Source of the DNA: Draconibacterium aestuarii
GTDB lineage: Bacteria > Bacteroidota > Bacteroidia > Bacteroidales > Prolixibacteraceae
NCBI GenBank assembly: GCA_026671195.1
Contig: JAPOHD010000023.1
Location: forward strand, 2,195 to 35,763
Direction: 5' to 3'
DNA: 33,569 nt
Under the pieces are notes generated by a model. The model was not told where the DNA came from, did not search any database, and was given only the letters and a program-made list of their open reading frames with translations. Both the position numbers and the translations under genes were made by a program. Below, in pieces: positions 1 through 7,894 of this stretch. Numbering within the stretch: position 1 is the first letter of the stretch; each line of letters opens with the position of its first letter.

Positions 1-104
1 TTTGGGTAAGATCTTGCAATGACTCTATTAGTAAAGAATTAAGGTTTGAGAGGGGCTTGGTTGGCGGCTCTCAAACGAAAACAACACCAAACCATAGTCA
101 TTAG
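1..104 (+). other. Possible truncated ORF end / mobile-element remnant with inverted repeats
   Basis: Reading frame 3 is open from the window edge to a TAG at 102-104, 33 codons (it includes the stretch RFERGLVGGSQTKTTPNHS). The same DNA holds nested inverted repeats. A perfect 9-bp pair GTTTGAGAG / CTCTCAAAC lies at 44-52 and 68-76, inside AATGACT / AGTCATT at 18-24 and 96-102. It is followed by a short GC-richer stretch near 133-150 containing ACCGGACACCAGTG, which looks like an IS terminus. A transposase C-terminus with a terminal repeat is one reading; a structured noncoding element is another. No family was recognised, and the open frame is short enough to be chance. Confidence 0.25.
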
Positions 105-267
105 TAGCGTAGCGAAGTAGTCTCTAATTTTTACCGGACACCAGTGCATCTAAAAAATCTTATTTTGCAGATATTCACGGATAAAGCATTCAGATTCTAA
201 TTAATATCGATTCTTCACGCTTTAATACATTAAATTTTTCCCCAAATCACCTTCATTTCCCTCCTTA

Positions 268-301
268 TTTGAATTAACGCAGTAAAACTTTCTTACTTTT
301 G
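268..301 (+). promoter_or_regulatory. Bacteroidetes-type promoter for typA
   Basis: TTTG at 268-271 and TACTTTTG at 294-301 match the Bacteroidetes sigma-A elements (-33 TTTG and -7 TAnnTTTG) with a 22-bp spacer. Transcription would start near 308, giving a leader of about 95 nt before the typA ATG at 404. The rest of the 1-403 gap is AT-rich and holds only the inverted-repeat element at its left end. Confidence 0.6.
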
Positions 302-403
302 CCCGCCAATTCAAATGTGGGGTGGTTTATTTCGTAATAAATAAATGTGAATGAACCAATTACGCCCAATATTTGTATTTAGTTAGGATTAGAAAAACGG
401 GAA

Positions 404-2215
404 ATGAAAGAAATTAGAAATATTGCAATTATTGCACACGTTGACCACGGAAAAACAACGCTGGTTGACAGGATCTTGCACCAGGCAAATCTGTTCAGAG
501 AAAATCAGGAGGTTCAGGAATTGTTCCTCGATAACAATGATTTGGAACGTGAACGTGGGATTACCATCCTGTCGAAAAACGTTTCGGTGCATTACAAAGA
601 CACAAAAATCAATATTATTGATACTCCCGGTCACAGTGATTTTGGTGGCGAGGTTGAACGTGTTTTAAACATGGCCGACGGTGTTTTGTTAATTGTTGAT
701 GCTTTTGAGGGCCCCATGCCACAAACCCGTTTTGTGTTGCAAAAAGCCATTGAGCTGGGATTGAAACCAATTGTTGTAGTGAACAAGGTGGACAAACCAA
801 ACTGTACTCCGGATATTGCCCAGGAGAAAGTTTTGGATTTAATGTTTAGTCTTGATGCAACCGAAGAGCAGTTGGATTTTCCTACCGTTTTTGGATCGTC
901 GAAGGCAGGTTGGATGAGCGATCACTGGACAAATGAAACGACAGATGTAACGTATTTGCTCGATTCTATTTTGGAACATATTCCTGCAGCAACACATAAA
1001 GAAGGAACGCTTCAGATGCGCATTACGTCACTCGATTATTCGTCGTACACCGGACGTATTGCAGTGGGTAGAGTTACCCGCGGCGAATTGATTCCTGGAT
1101 CTCGTGTTTCGTTGGTAAAACGCGATGGAACAATCGTAAAATCGGTAGCCAAAGAATGTTATCTTTTTGAAGGTCTGGGAAAAGAGAAAACCAAAGATCC
1201 GGTTCCGTCGGGCGAAATTTGTGCGGTACTCGGCCTTGAAGGTTTCGATATTGGCGATACTATTGCCGATATTGAAGAACCGGAAGGATTGACACCGATA
1301 AATGTTGATGAGCCAACAATGAGTATGCTTTTTGTGGCCAATAACTCACCATTTTTTGGAAAAGACGGAAAATTTGTAACCTCCCGCCAGTTGCGCGACA
1401 GGTTGATAAAAGAGACCGAGAAAAACCTGGCATTACGTGTGGAAGAAACAAATTCGGCCAATGCTTTTTTGGTTTATGGTCGTGGAATTCTTCACTTGTC
1501 GGTTTTGGTGGAAACCATGCGTCGTGAAGGTTTTGAGATGCAATTGGGGCAGCCAAAGGTTATTATCAAGGAAATTGACGGTAAAAAACATGAGCCGGTT
1601 GAAGCATTAACGGTACAGGTTCCCGACGAATTTTCGGGAAAAGTAATTGAACTTGTTACGCTGCGCAAAGGCGAAATCTTAAATATTGAAGTGAATCAGG
1701 ATCGTGCAAATCTGGAATTTAAAATTCCGGCCCGCGGATTAATTGGTTTACGTAATCAGATGTTGACTGCTACCGAAGGTGAGGCTATTATGGCGCACCG
1801 ATTTGCCGGTTACGAACCCTGGAAAGGCGAGTTAGGTGTAAATCGCAACGGGGCACTAATTTCGCTCGAAACCGGAACTGCTATTACCTATTCGATAGAT
1901 AAAATGCAGGACCGCGGACGTTTCTTTGTTGATCCGGGTGAAGATGTGTATGCCGGCCAGGTAATTGGCGAATACACCCGTCAGGATGATTTAACGATTA
2001 ATATCATTCGTACCAAAAAAATGTCGAACATGCGTGCTTCCGGATCGGATGATAAAACCAGCATTGCTCCGGCAATTAAATTTTCGTTGGAAGAAGCGAT
2101 GGAGTACATTCGTAACAACGAATACCTCGAAGTAACTCCAAATTATATGCGTATCCGTAAGATATATCTTGACGAGCACGAGCGTAAACGTATGGATAAA
2201 GCCATATCAGAGTAG
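404..2215 (+). CDS. typA: Translational GTPase TypA/BipA
   Basis: This 603-aa protein is a ribosome-binding translation-factor GTPase (TypA/BipA), which helps large-subunit assembly and stress or cold adaptation in bacteria where it has been studied. The G-domain motifs are complete: G1 AHVDHGKTT at residues 11-19, G2 RGITI at 51-55, G3 DTPGH at 73-77 and G4 NKVD at 127-130. The EF-G-like domains II, III and V and the BipA-specific C-terminal domain follow, and the length is normal for the family. The ATG at 404 puts the GTPase core at the usual distance from the N-terminus. It is a single-gene unit, with its own promoter at 268-301 and a strong terminator right after the stop. Confidence 0.97.
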   Translation: MKEIRNIAIIAHVDHGKTTLVDRILHQANLFRENQEVQELFLDNNDLERERGITILSKNVSVHYKDTKINIIDTPGHSDFGGEVERVLNMADGVLLIVDAFEGPMPQTRFVLQKAIELGLKPIVVVNKVDKPNCTPDIAQEKVLDLMFSLDATEEQLDFPTVFGSSKAGWMSDHWTNETTDVTYLLDSILEHIPAATHKEGTLQMRITSLDYSSYTGRIAVGRVTRGELIPGSRVSLVKRDGTIVKSVAKECYLFEGLGKEKTKDPVPSGEICAVLGLEGFDIGDTIADIEEPEGLTPINVDEPTMSMLFVANNSPFFGKDGKFVTSRQLRDRLIKETEKNLALRVEETNSANAFLVYGRGILHLSVLVETMRREGFEMQLGQPKVIIKEIDGKKHEPVEALTVQVPDEFSGKVIELVTLRKGEILNIEVNQDRANLEFKIPARGLIGLRNQMLTATEGEAIMAHRFAGYEPWKGELGVNRNGALISLETGTAITYSIDKMQDRGRFFVDPGEDVYAGQVIGEYTRQDDLTINIIRTKKMSNMRASGSDDKTSIAPAIKFSLEEAMEYIRNNEYLEVTPNYMRIRKIYLDEHERKRMDKAISE

Positions 2216-2236
2216 ATTAGTTTTAGCACAAAATAT

Positions 2237-2274
2237 AAATCTGTTACTTCAAAAGAGGTAGCAGATTTTTTTTT
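2237..2274 (+). terminator. Rho-independent terminator of typA
   Basis: A 14-bp stem is formed by 2237-2250 (AAATCTGTTACTTC) and 2255-2268 (GAGGTAGCAGATTT). It has two G-U pairs and an AAAA loop, and runs into a T tract ending at 2274. It lies 22 bases after the typA stop codon. Confidence 0.9.
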
Positions 2275-2389
2275 ATCATTTTCTGGCGTCTGTGAAGGAA
2301 ACAGGATTACAACGAGGTGTTTTTTGTTGGTTATTTCTTGTCTTACTTTTTATTACAGCGACCTGAAGATAATTTTTGAATGTCAGTTT

Positions 2390-3118
2390 CTAATTGGTTC
2401 TAAATTCGTAATGATGTTTTATGTAAAATGATCCCTGAAGCAGAATTGGGACGCCACTAACAATCCATGGTTCTGAAGGAAGAATTTCAGGATAGGCAAT
2501 AACTCCCCAAAGAAAAATTGTACACCAGAATAGAAATAGAATGCCTGCAATAAATTCCTTTTTCCACGATATTATCAGGCCCGCAAGAAATATAAAAAAC
2601 AGTAGTGGATTTATAATAAAAGGAATACTGGTATAATCAACCTGTTTTATACCGGCTCTGTCAGAAGGTTCTGAAAGCACAAGAATGAAATATAAAACAG
2701 TATAATTAATGAGAAGCACACGAAGTATAAATTTCCATTGTAGCGGTGTCGATGGCACAGTTGTCTTTGAGGTTTTATACCATTCAAGAAGAAAAAGTGC
2801 GCCAATAACCATTACCGGAGAAAACATCAAACTTGGACCGCCGGTTTCGCTGTCGGTTTGGTACCCGTTTATATAAAGGTCTAAAATCCAGATTCCGGCA
2901 TTGCAAGTCATAATTAGAATACCCGCCATTTTCCTGCTCTTCCAGGATAGAATGAAACCGCTTAGAAAAATGAGAAAGAGAACGAAAGACAGAATCCCTT
3001 CAAGATTTAATACCAACATGCCTCCATGATATAAAATAGCCATTGCCAACAGGCACAGTACAGCTACTATGCCGGTTATCAGTTGCAGGGTTTTTGTTGA
3101 ATCAGATTTTGTTTTCAT
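2390..3118 (-). CDS. Polytopic membrane protein with internal duplication, function unknown
   Basis: The protein has 242 aa and about seven or eight hydrophobic segments (roughly residues 11-30, 40-58, 63-80, 97-112, 130-148, 165-185, 190-206 and 213-230), so it is an integral inner-membrane protein. Two parts look alike: LIFLSGFILSWKSRKMAGIL near residue 49 and FIFLAGLIISWKKEFIAGIL near residue 175. This suggests an ancient duplication of a helix-loop-helix unit with a conserved SWK...AGIL turn. There is no catalytic motif. It is transcribed alone on the minus strand, converging on typA and diverging from the 3357 gene. The start at 3118 gives a Lys-rich cytoplasmic N-terminus before the first helix. 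I do not recognise the family. Confidence 0.75.
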   Translation of the reverse strand: MKTKSDSTKTLQLITGIVAVLCLLAMAILYHGGMLVLNLEGILSFVLFLIFLSGFILSWKSRKMAGILIMTCNAGIWILDLYINGYQTDSETGGPSLMFSPVMVIGALFLLEWYKTSKTTVPSTPLQWKFILRVLLINYTVLYFILVLSEPSDRAGIKQVDYTSIPFIINPLLFFIFLAGLIISWKKEFIAGILFLFWCTIFLWGVIAYPEILPSEPWIVSGVPILLQGSFYIKHHYEFRTN

Positions 3119-3264
3119 TGTTATAGAATTGTGGTTAATTTCATTTCCGAATAGGCTCTAAACAACTAATCCCTACGATTTTTATATAAATCAACAGAGC
3201 AAGATATATCTGGTTCTACGTATTCGTAAACATTTCGATTCTTCTTTTCTATTCTATTTCCCGA

Positions 3265-3282
3265 TACCTATTTAGATAGGTA
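3265..3282. promoter_or_regulatory. Perfect palindrome in divergent intergenic region (candidate operator)
   Basis: TACCTAT at 3265-3271 and ATAGGTA at 3276-3282 form a perfect 7-bp inverted repeat around TTAG. The site sits in the 238-bp gap between the divergent genes ending at 3118 (minus) and starting at 3357 (plus). It has no T tract, so it looks more like a regulator site than a terminator. This is inferred from position and symmetry only. Confidence 0.3.
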
Positions 3283-3356
3283 CTAAATTGATGAAGTCAA
3301 TTGTAAATATGATTAATTGATTTTATTTTTAAAATCTTAACCAATTATCTTAGGTC

Positions 3357-4571
3357 ATGAATCAAAAATCAATTTTTTTACTCGTAGGTTTAATCCTCTC
3401 AACAACAATTCTGGTAGCACAAACACCTACCAAATGGCGGGGCGACAATAATAACGGCATATACAACGAAACAGGTCTTTTGAAAGAATGGCCTGCCAAT
3501 GGTCCTGAAATTTTATGGACTTTCGAAGGTTTGGGAGAGGGCCATTCTTCTCCGGTATTTGCCAATAATGTGATTTATCTTTCTACTTTAATAGGCGAGG
3601 ATGGATATATTTTTGTATTCAACCAGGAGGGGAAAGAATTGTGGAAGGTTAATTATGGTAAGGATTTCAAGGACAGCTATCCGGGTACGCGTTCTTCGGT
3701 AGTTGTTGGCGGCGACTTAATGTACATGTACACCGGTTATGGTGAACTGATTTGTATGGACGCTAAAGACGGCGATAAAAAATGGAACAAAAATGCGTTC
3801 AACGATTTTGATGGTGAAAATATCCGCTGGGGGGTAACCGAAACCGTGGTTGTTGATGGTGATCTGGTATTTGTAACACCCGGAGGAAAGAAAAATAACA
3901 TGGTAGCCTTAAATCGGTTTACAGGCGATTTGGTTTGGTCTTCGCCAGGAAAAGGAGAACTATCGGCGTATTGTACTCCGCTTTTGGTAGAACTTCCGGA
4001 ACGTAAACTTTTGGTGACACACACTGCCGACCATGTGATTGGTGTTGATGCAAAAACCGGGAAACTGTTGTGGGATTATCCACATACAAATCGTTGGCAG
4101 GTGCATGCCAATACTCCGATTTTTTACAACGGCGGATTATTTTGTTTTAGTGGTTACGGGCAAGGTGGCGAGAAACTTAATTTAAGTGCCGATGGCACGA
4201 GTGTAACAGAAGTTTGGATAAAGAAAGAACTGGACAGTCGGATGGGCGGAATGGTAGTGGTTGATGGTTATTTATACGGTTCGGGCGATAATGCACGCGA
4301 ATGGCGTTGTGTGAACTGGGAAACCGGAGAAGAAACCTATGTTGATAAAACGATTGCCAAAGGGGTTACAATTTATGCCGACGGAATGTTGTATTGTTAC
4401 AGCGAACGCGGCGAGCTGGCCTTGGTTGAAGCAACTCCTGAAGCATTTAAAGTGATAAGCCAAACAAAAGTAGAGTTGGGTACTGCCCAACACTGGGCAC
4501 ATCCGGTAATAAATAACGGCCGGTTGTTTGTTCGTCATGGCGATGTTTTAATTGCATATAAAATTAAATAA
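3357..4571 (+). CDS. Secreted PQQ-like (BamB-type) beta-propeller protein, paralog 1
   Basis: The protein has 404 aa and a Sec signal peptide (residues 1-21, ending ILVAQ). It then carries PQQ-like propeller repeats whose blades end in TG-x-LxW strands such as RFTGDLVWSS and KTGKLLWDY. The N-terminal signature WRGDNNNGIYNETGLLKEWP and the C-terminal HWAHP (H379, H382) plus RHGD (H394) recur in the proteins at 6474 and 7895, so the three are paralogs. The fold is usually a protein-binding or ligand-binding scaffold, and real PQQ cofactor use is not shown: no quinoprotein-dehydrogenase Cys-Cys pair or catalytic Asp context was found. It is probably periplasmic or surface exposed. A terminator follows, so it is a separate transcription unit from the kinase downstream. 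Substrate unknown. Confidence 0.85.
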   Translation: MNQKSIFLLVGLILSTTILVAQTPTKWRGDNNNGIYNETGLLKEWPANGPEILWTFEGLGEGHSSPVFANNVIYLSTLIGEDGYIFVFNQEGKELWKVNYGKDFKDSYPGTRSSVVVGGDLMYMYTGYGELICMDAKDGDKKWNKNAFNDFDGENIRWGVTETVVVDGDLVFVTPGGKKNNMVALNRFTGDLVWSSPGKGELSAYCTPLLVELPERKLLVTHTADHVIGVDAKTGKLLWDYPHTNRWQVHANTPIFYNGGLFCFSGYGQGGEKLNLSADGTSVTEVWIKKELDSRMGGMVVVDGYLYGSGDNAREWRCVNWETGEETYVDKTIAKGVTIYADGMLYCYSERGELALVEATPEAFKVISQTKVELGTAQHWAHPVINNGRLFVRHGDVLIAYKIK

Positions 4572-4593
4572 CAAGAAAAAAAACGATAGGCTC

Positions 4594-4626
4594 AAGAGGT
4601 GTTTAAACTGTTAAACATCTCTTTTT
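4594..4626 (+). terminator. Rho-independent terminator after propeller paralog 1
   Basis: A stem of at least 12 bp is formed by AGAGGTGTTTAA (4595-4606) and TTAAACATCTCT (4611-4622), with one G-U pair, an ACTG loop and a T run ending at 4626. Confidence 0.85.
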
Positions 4627-4651
4627 GCGTTTTATTTACCGCATTTAATCG

Positions 4652-4679
4652 TTGTTTTTTTATTCGATGAGTAGTTTTA
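4652..4679 (+). promoter_or_regulatory. Possible promoter of the LytS/LytTR operon
   Basis: TTG at 4652-4654 and TAGTTTTA at 4672-4679 (one mismatch to TAnnTTTG) are separated by 17 bp and lie directly after a terminator and before the kinase ATG at 4696. The leader would be short. The match is imperfect, so this is a candidate only. Confidence 0.35.
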
Positions 4680-4695
4680 GGACAAAATACCGGTA

Positions 4696-5751
4696 ATGAC
4701 AGAGAATCAACAACCCATATTTTTTCGATACCGTTTTGGGTGGCACATCCTGTTTTGGATTGTGGTATTTATTATGTATTGGCTTACTTATGGTGGCTAT
4801 ATGGATCGCTACCGTGAGGAGTTTTTTATTGGGCTTACACTGCTTCCGGCAAGAGTTATCGGAACTTATTCTCTTATTTATCTTATTCTTCCACTGGCTA
4901 CCGTAAAGAAAAAATTTTTCACCTTTGGTATTCTGGTAATTGTACATGCATTTCTGTATGGGTTCATTATATACTTGTCGTATTATTATCCCAATTTATA
5001 CCCTCGGTTATTCGATTATTCAAAGCTTCCCCTGTTTTATTGGCCCAAAATCCTGAGCAAAATTCTATCTAATTATGGTATCCCGGTATTGGCTGCTGCC
5101 ATTATCATTTTTAAGAAATGGTATATCGACGATTTAAAAAATAAACAATTGACAGAGGAGAAACTGGAGGCAGAACTGAGTTTTTTACGGTCGCAGGTAC
5201 ATCCCCATTTTCTTTTTAATACACTAAATAACCTGTACGCGCTTACTTTAATCAAGTCAGAAAAAACACCTGATATTGTGCTGAAGTTGTCCGGGTTGCT
5301 CGATTATATGATTTATAAAAGTAACGGAAAGTTTGTGCCGCTTTCAAAGGAGCTGGAAATATTGGAAAGTTATATCGAACTGGAAAAACTGAGGTACAAC
5401 AATCGTTTGGATCTGGAGTATGAGGTTATAGGCGATCCCGATTCGTTTAAAATTGCTCCGTTGATTTTGCTGCCGTTTATCGAAAACAGTTTTAAACACG
5501 GGGCGAGCAATGATCGTACAAATCCGAAAATCAGAATAACTATTGCTATAAAAGGCGATTGCCTGAACTTAAGTGTACTAAATTCAACGCTCGGAGATAA
5601 CAAAAAAGATGAAACCTTAAGTGAAGGTATTGGGTTGAAGAATGTAAGACGGCGTTTGGAACTGATCTATCCCGATTCTCATGAGTTGAAGATTACCAGC
5701 AGCGAAAAACAGTTTGAAGTAAAACTTATAGTGTGTTGGGTAAATGAATAA
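4696..5751 (+). CDS. LytS/YehU-family sensor histidine kinase
   Basis: The protein has 351 aa. Four hydrophobic segments (about residues 15-32, 45-66, 76-97 and 122-141) form the membrane sensor. A short coiled linker leads to the His_kinase (PF06580-type) domain, with QVHPHFLFNTLNNL at 168-180. The phospho-acceptor is expected at H171 in the PHFLFN motif. The ATPase domain has an N box LLPFIENSFKHG (N264) and a G box GIGLKNVRRRLE (311-322). There is no separate periplasmic domain, so the signal is probably sensed in or near the membrane. The coding region overlaps the response regulator by 8 nt, a classic two-component arrangement. It lies between propeller paralogs 1 and 2, which suggests that it controls them. 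Confidence 0.93.
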   Translation: MTENQQPIFFRYRFGWHILFWIVVFIMYWLTYGGYMDRYREEFFIGLTLLPARVIGTYSLIYLILPLATVKKKFFTFGILVIVHAFLYGFIIYLSYYYPNLYPRLFDYSKLPLFYWPKILSKILSNYGIPVLAAAIIIFKKWYIDDLKNKQLTEEKLEAELSFLRSQVHPHFLFNTLNNLYALTLIKSEKTPDIVLKLSGLLDYMIYKSNGKFVPLSKELEILESYIELEKLRYNNRLDLEYEVIGDPDSFKIAPLILLPFIENSFKHGASNDRTNPKIRITIAIKGDCLNLSVLNSTLGDNKKDETLSEGIGLKNVRRRLELIYPDSHELKITSSEKQFEVKLIVCWVNE

Positions 5752-6460
5752 AATAAAGTGCATAATCGTTGATGATGAACCTTTAGCCATCGAGGTTTTA
5801 AAATCGCATATTGGCAAAATGGATACGTTGGAGCTGGTTGGAACCTGTGCCGATGCCATCGAGGCTTTTGATTTTCTGCGAAATCAACAGGTCGATCTGA
5901 TGTTTCTTGATATTCATATGCCCGAAATGAAAGGAACCGAGTTGGTAAAAACCATGCAAAACCCTCCGGCGGTGGTTTTTACAACCGCGCATCGCGAATA
6001 TGCAATCGAAAGTTACGAATTAAACATTCTCGACTATTTGCTAAAGCCCATTTCATTTGAGCGCTTTTTGCAAACCATTGATAAATTCAATCAGCAAAAT
6101 GTGTTGATTAGCGAAGTGTCGCTACACAAAAACAACGGTGATGAGGAATACATTTATCTGCGCGAGAAAAATGTGATACACAAGGTCCCTGTATCGGAAG
6201 TAATTTATGTGGAGAGTTTTGGCGATTATATAAAACTTCATACAAACGACAGGGAAATTAACAGCCGGGCAACTATTTCTTCCATTCAGAAAACACTACC
6301 CGACAAATTGTTTATTCGGATTCATCGTTCTTTTTTGGTGGCGAAAAAGCGAATAACCAGTTTTAGTCCGGTTATGGTAACCCTTTCCGGAAAGGAATTT
6401 CCGATAGGTACACGCTACCGTAAAACTACTTTTGAAAAATTAAATTATAATTCATTTTAG
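5744..6460 (+). CDS. LytTR-family response regulator
   Basis: The protein has 238 aa. The N-terminal receiver domain has the acidic pair D10-D11, phospho-acceptor D56 in LMFLDIHMP, T80 and K101 in DYLLKP. The C-terminal half (about 135-238) is a LytTR DNA-binding domain with the typical IYVESFGDYIKLHT and LFIRIHRSFLVAKKRI segments. It is the partner of the overlapping kinase, since translation starts inside the kinase stop region (ATGAATAA). The next gene, propeller paralog 2, starts only 13 nt after its stop, so the regulator and that secreted protein are very likely cotranscribed. Confidence 0.95.
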   Translation: MNKIKCIIVDDEPLAIEVLKSHIGKMDTLELVGTCADAIEAFDFLRNQQVDLMFLDIHMPEMKGTELVKTMQNPPAVVFTTAHREYAIESYELNILDYLLKPISFERFLQTIDKFNQQNVLISEVSLHKNNGDEEYIYLREKNVIHKVPVSEVIYVESFGDYIKLHTNDREINSRATISSIQKTLPDKLFIRIHRSFLVAKKRITSFSPVMVTLSGKEFPIGTRYRKTTFEKLNYNSF

Positions 6461-6473
6461 TATAAAAAAAACC

Positions 6474-7718
6474 ATGAAAAAATCTAAATTAACTCTTCTA
6501 ATGGCTTTGTTTAGCCTTGCTCTGACTGCCCAGGTTACTCAATGGCGCGGTCCAAATCGCGATGGCCAGTTCCCCGAAACGAATCTGATGAAGACATGGC
6601 CAGAGAGCGGCCCCGAACTTGTTCTCGAGGTGGAAAAAATAGGTAAAGGATATTCTAGTCCAATTCTATGTGATGGAGTTATTTATACCTCCGGAATGAT
6701 AGATACGCTTGATTATCTGACCTCGATAAATTCCGACGGAACCTTTAACTGGCAGATTGCCTACGGCCGTTCATGGAACAATTCTTTTCCGGATACACGC
6801 AGTACGCCGGTAATTGAAGGTGATCGGATTTATGTGCAAAGTGGAACGGGGCGTGTGGCTTGTATCGATAAAAGTACAGGCAAGGAAAACTGGGCGGTTG
6901 AAGTGGACAAAGAGTTTGAAGGCCAATACCATATTTGGGGAAATTCAGAAACTCCGTTAATTGTTGACGATTTGGTTATTTGTACACCGGGAGGACAAAA
7001 AACTGCAGTAGTTGCCTTAAATAAATTAACGGGCGATTTGGTTTGGAAAAGCGAATCTCTGGGTGGTCCAAGAGCCTATGCATCAGCTACCATATATGAG
7101 TTTAACGGGCATCGGTACATTTTGGCAGTTACAGCGCAACACCTGATGGCCTTAAATCCTAAAACAGGAGAACTGGCATGGAGTTACCAATATTTCCAGC
7201 CCGATGAATGGACCTGGCAACCTGACGGAATGATATGGACAAATACCCCGGTGTTTAAAGACAATCATATTTTTCTGTCGATGGGATACAACTATAAGGC
7301 AGTAATGCTTGAAATGGACTCTTTGGGAACAGGAGTTACTGAAAAATTTGTTGATCATACTTTCGATAATCATCATCATGGAGTTATTCTTCACGATGGA
7401 TATCTGTACGGTTCAAACTGGCAGGATAATAAACGAGGTAAATGGGTTTGTATGAACTGGAACACCGGAGAAATAATGTATGTTGCCAAATGGGATACAA
7501 AAGGTTCGATGGTATTTGCCGATGGATTATTATACGGGTACAACGAAAAAGGTAACGTGGGAATTATAAAACCTGATCCTGACGGATTTGAAGTTGTAAG
7601 TCAGTTTAAAGTGACAAAGGGAGCCGGTCCGCATTGGGCGCATCCTTATATCGCGGATGGAAAAATGCTGATTCGACATGGAGATGCGTTGATGGTGTAC
7701 AATATTTACGCTCAATAA
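6474..7718 (+). CDS. Secreted PQQ-like beta-propeller protein, paralog 2
   Basis: The protein has 414 aa, with a signal peptide at residues 1-20 (ending LALTAQ) followed directly by the family N-terminal signature WRGPNRDGQFPETNLMKTWP. The blade strands include KSTGKENW, KLTGDLVWKS, PKTGELAWSY and NTGEIMYV. It has several His residues at positions that could be clustered: H300-H302 (NHHHG), H387 and H390 (GPHWAHP) and H402 (RHGD). The C-terminal three are shared with paralogs 1 and 3, and the HHG only with paralog 3. This suggests a metal or ligand site, which is inference. It lies in the same operon as the LytS/LytTR pair. Probably periplasmic or outer-surface; not recognised as any characterised enzyme. 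Confidence 0.85.
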   Translation: MKKSKLTLLMALFSLALTAQVTQWRGPNRDGQFPETNLMKTWPESGPELVLEVEKIGKGYSSPILCDGVIYTSGMIDTLDYLTSINSDGTFNWQIAYGRSWNNSFPDTRSTPVIEGDRIYVQSGTGRVACIDKSTGKENWAVEVDKEFEGQYHIWGNSETPLIVDDLVICTPGGQKTAVVALNKLTGDLVWKSESLGGPRAYASATIYEFNGHRYILAVTAQHLMALNPKTGELAWSYQYFQPDEWTWQPDGMIWTNTPVFKDNHIFLSMGYNYKAVMLEMDSLGTGVTEKFVDHTFDNHHHGVILHDGYLYGSNWQDNKRGKWVCMNWNTGEIMYVAKWDTKGSMVFADGLLYGYNEKGNVGIIKPDPDGFEVVSQFKVTKGAGPHWAHPYIADGKMLIRHGDALMVYNIYAQ

Positions 7719-7777
7719 AGAAGTTCGAATTCAAGTTTTTCGCAGGTATTTAAAATAACTCTATTTAAGCCGTAAAA

Positions 7778-7802
7778 GGGTGTTAATGGGAAGTTAACGC
7801 CC
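7778..7802 (+). terminator. Stem-loop after paralog 2, weak terminator or attenuator
   Basis: GGGTGTTAA (7778-7786) pairs with TTAACGCCC (7794-7802), with one G-U pair and a 7-nt loop. No T tract follows at once, so termination would be inefficient or the hairpin may instead stabilise the upstream transcript. The remaining spacer to 7895 contains TTTCTTTG at 7841-7848, a one-mismatch -7 element that may start a new transcript. Confidence 0.4.
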
Positions 7803-7894
7803 CATGTTTACATAAAAAAAAGTTATTTTTAAACCATACGTTTCTTTGTAATCTCAATCATTTGAGACAACCTTTTAAATAGAAGAAAAGCAAA

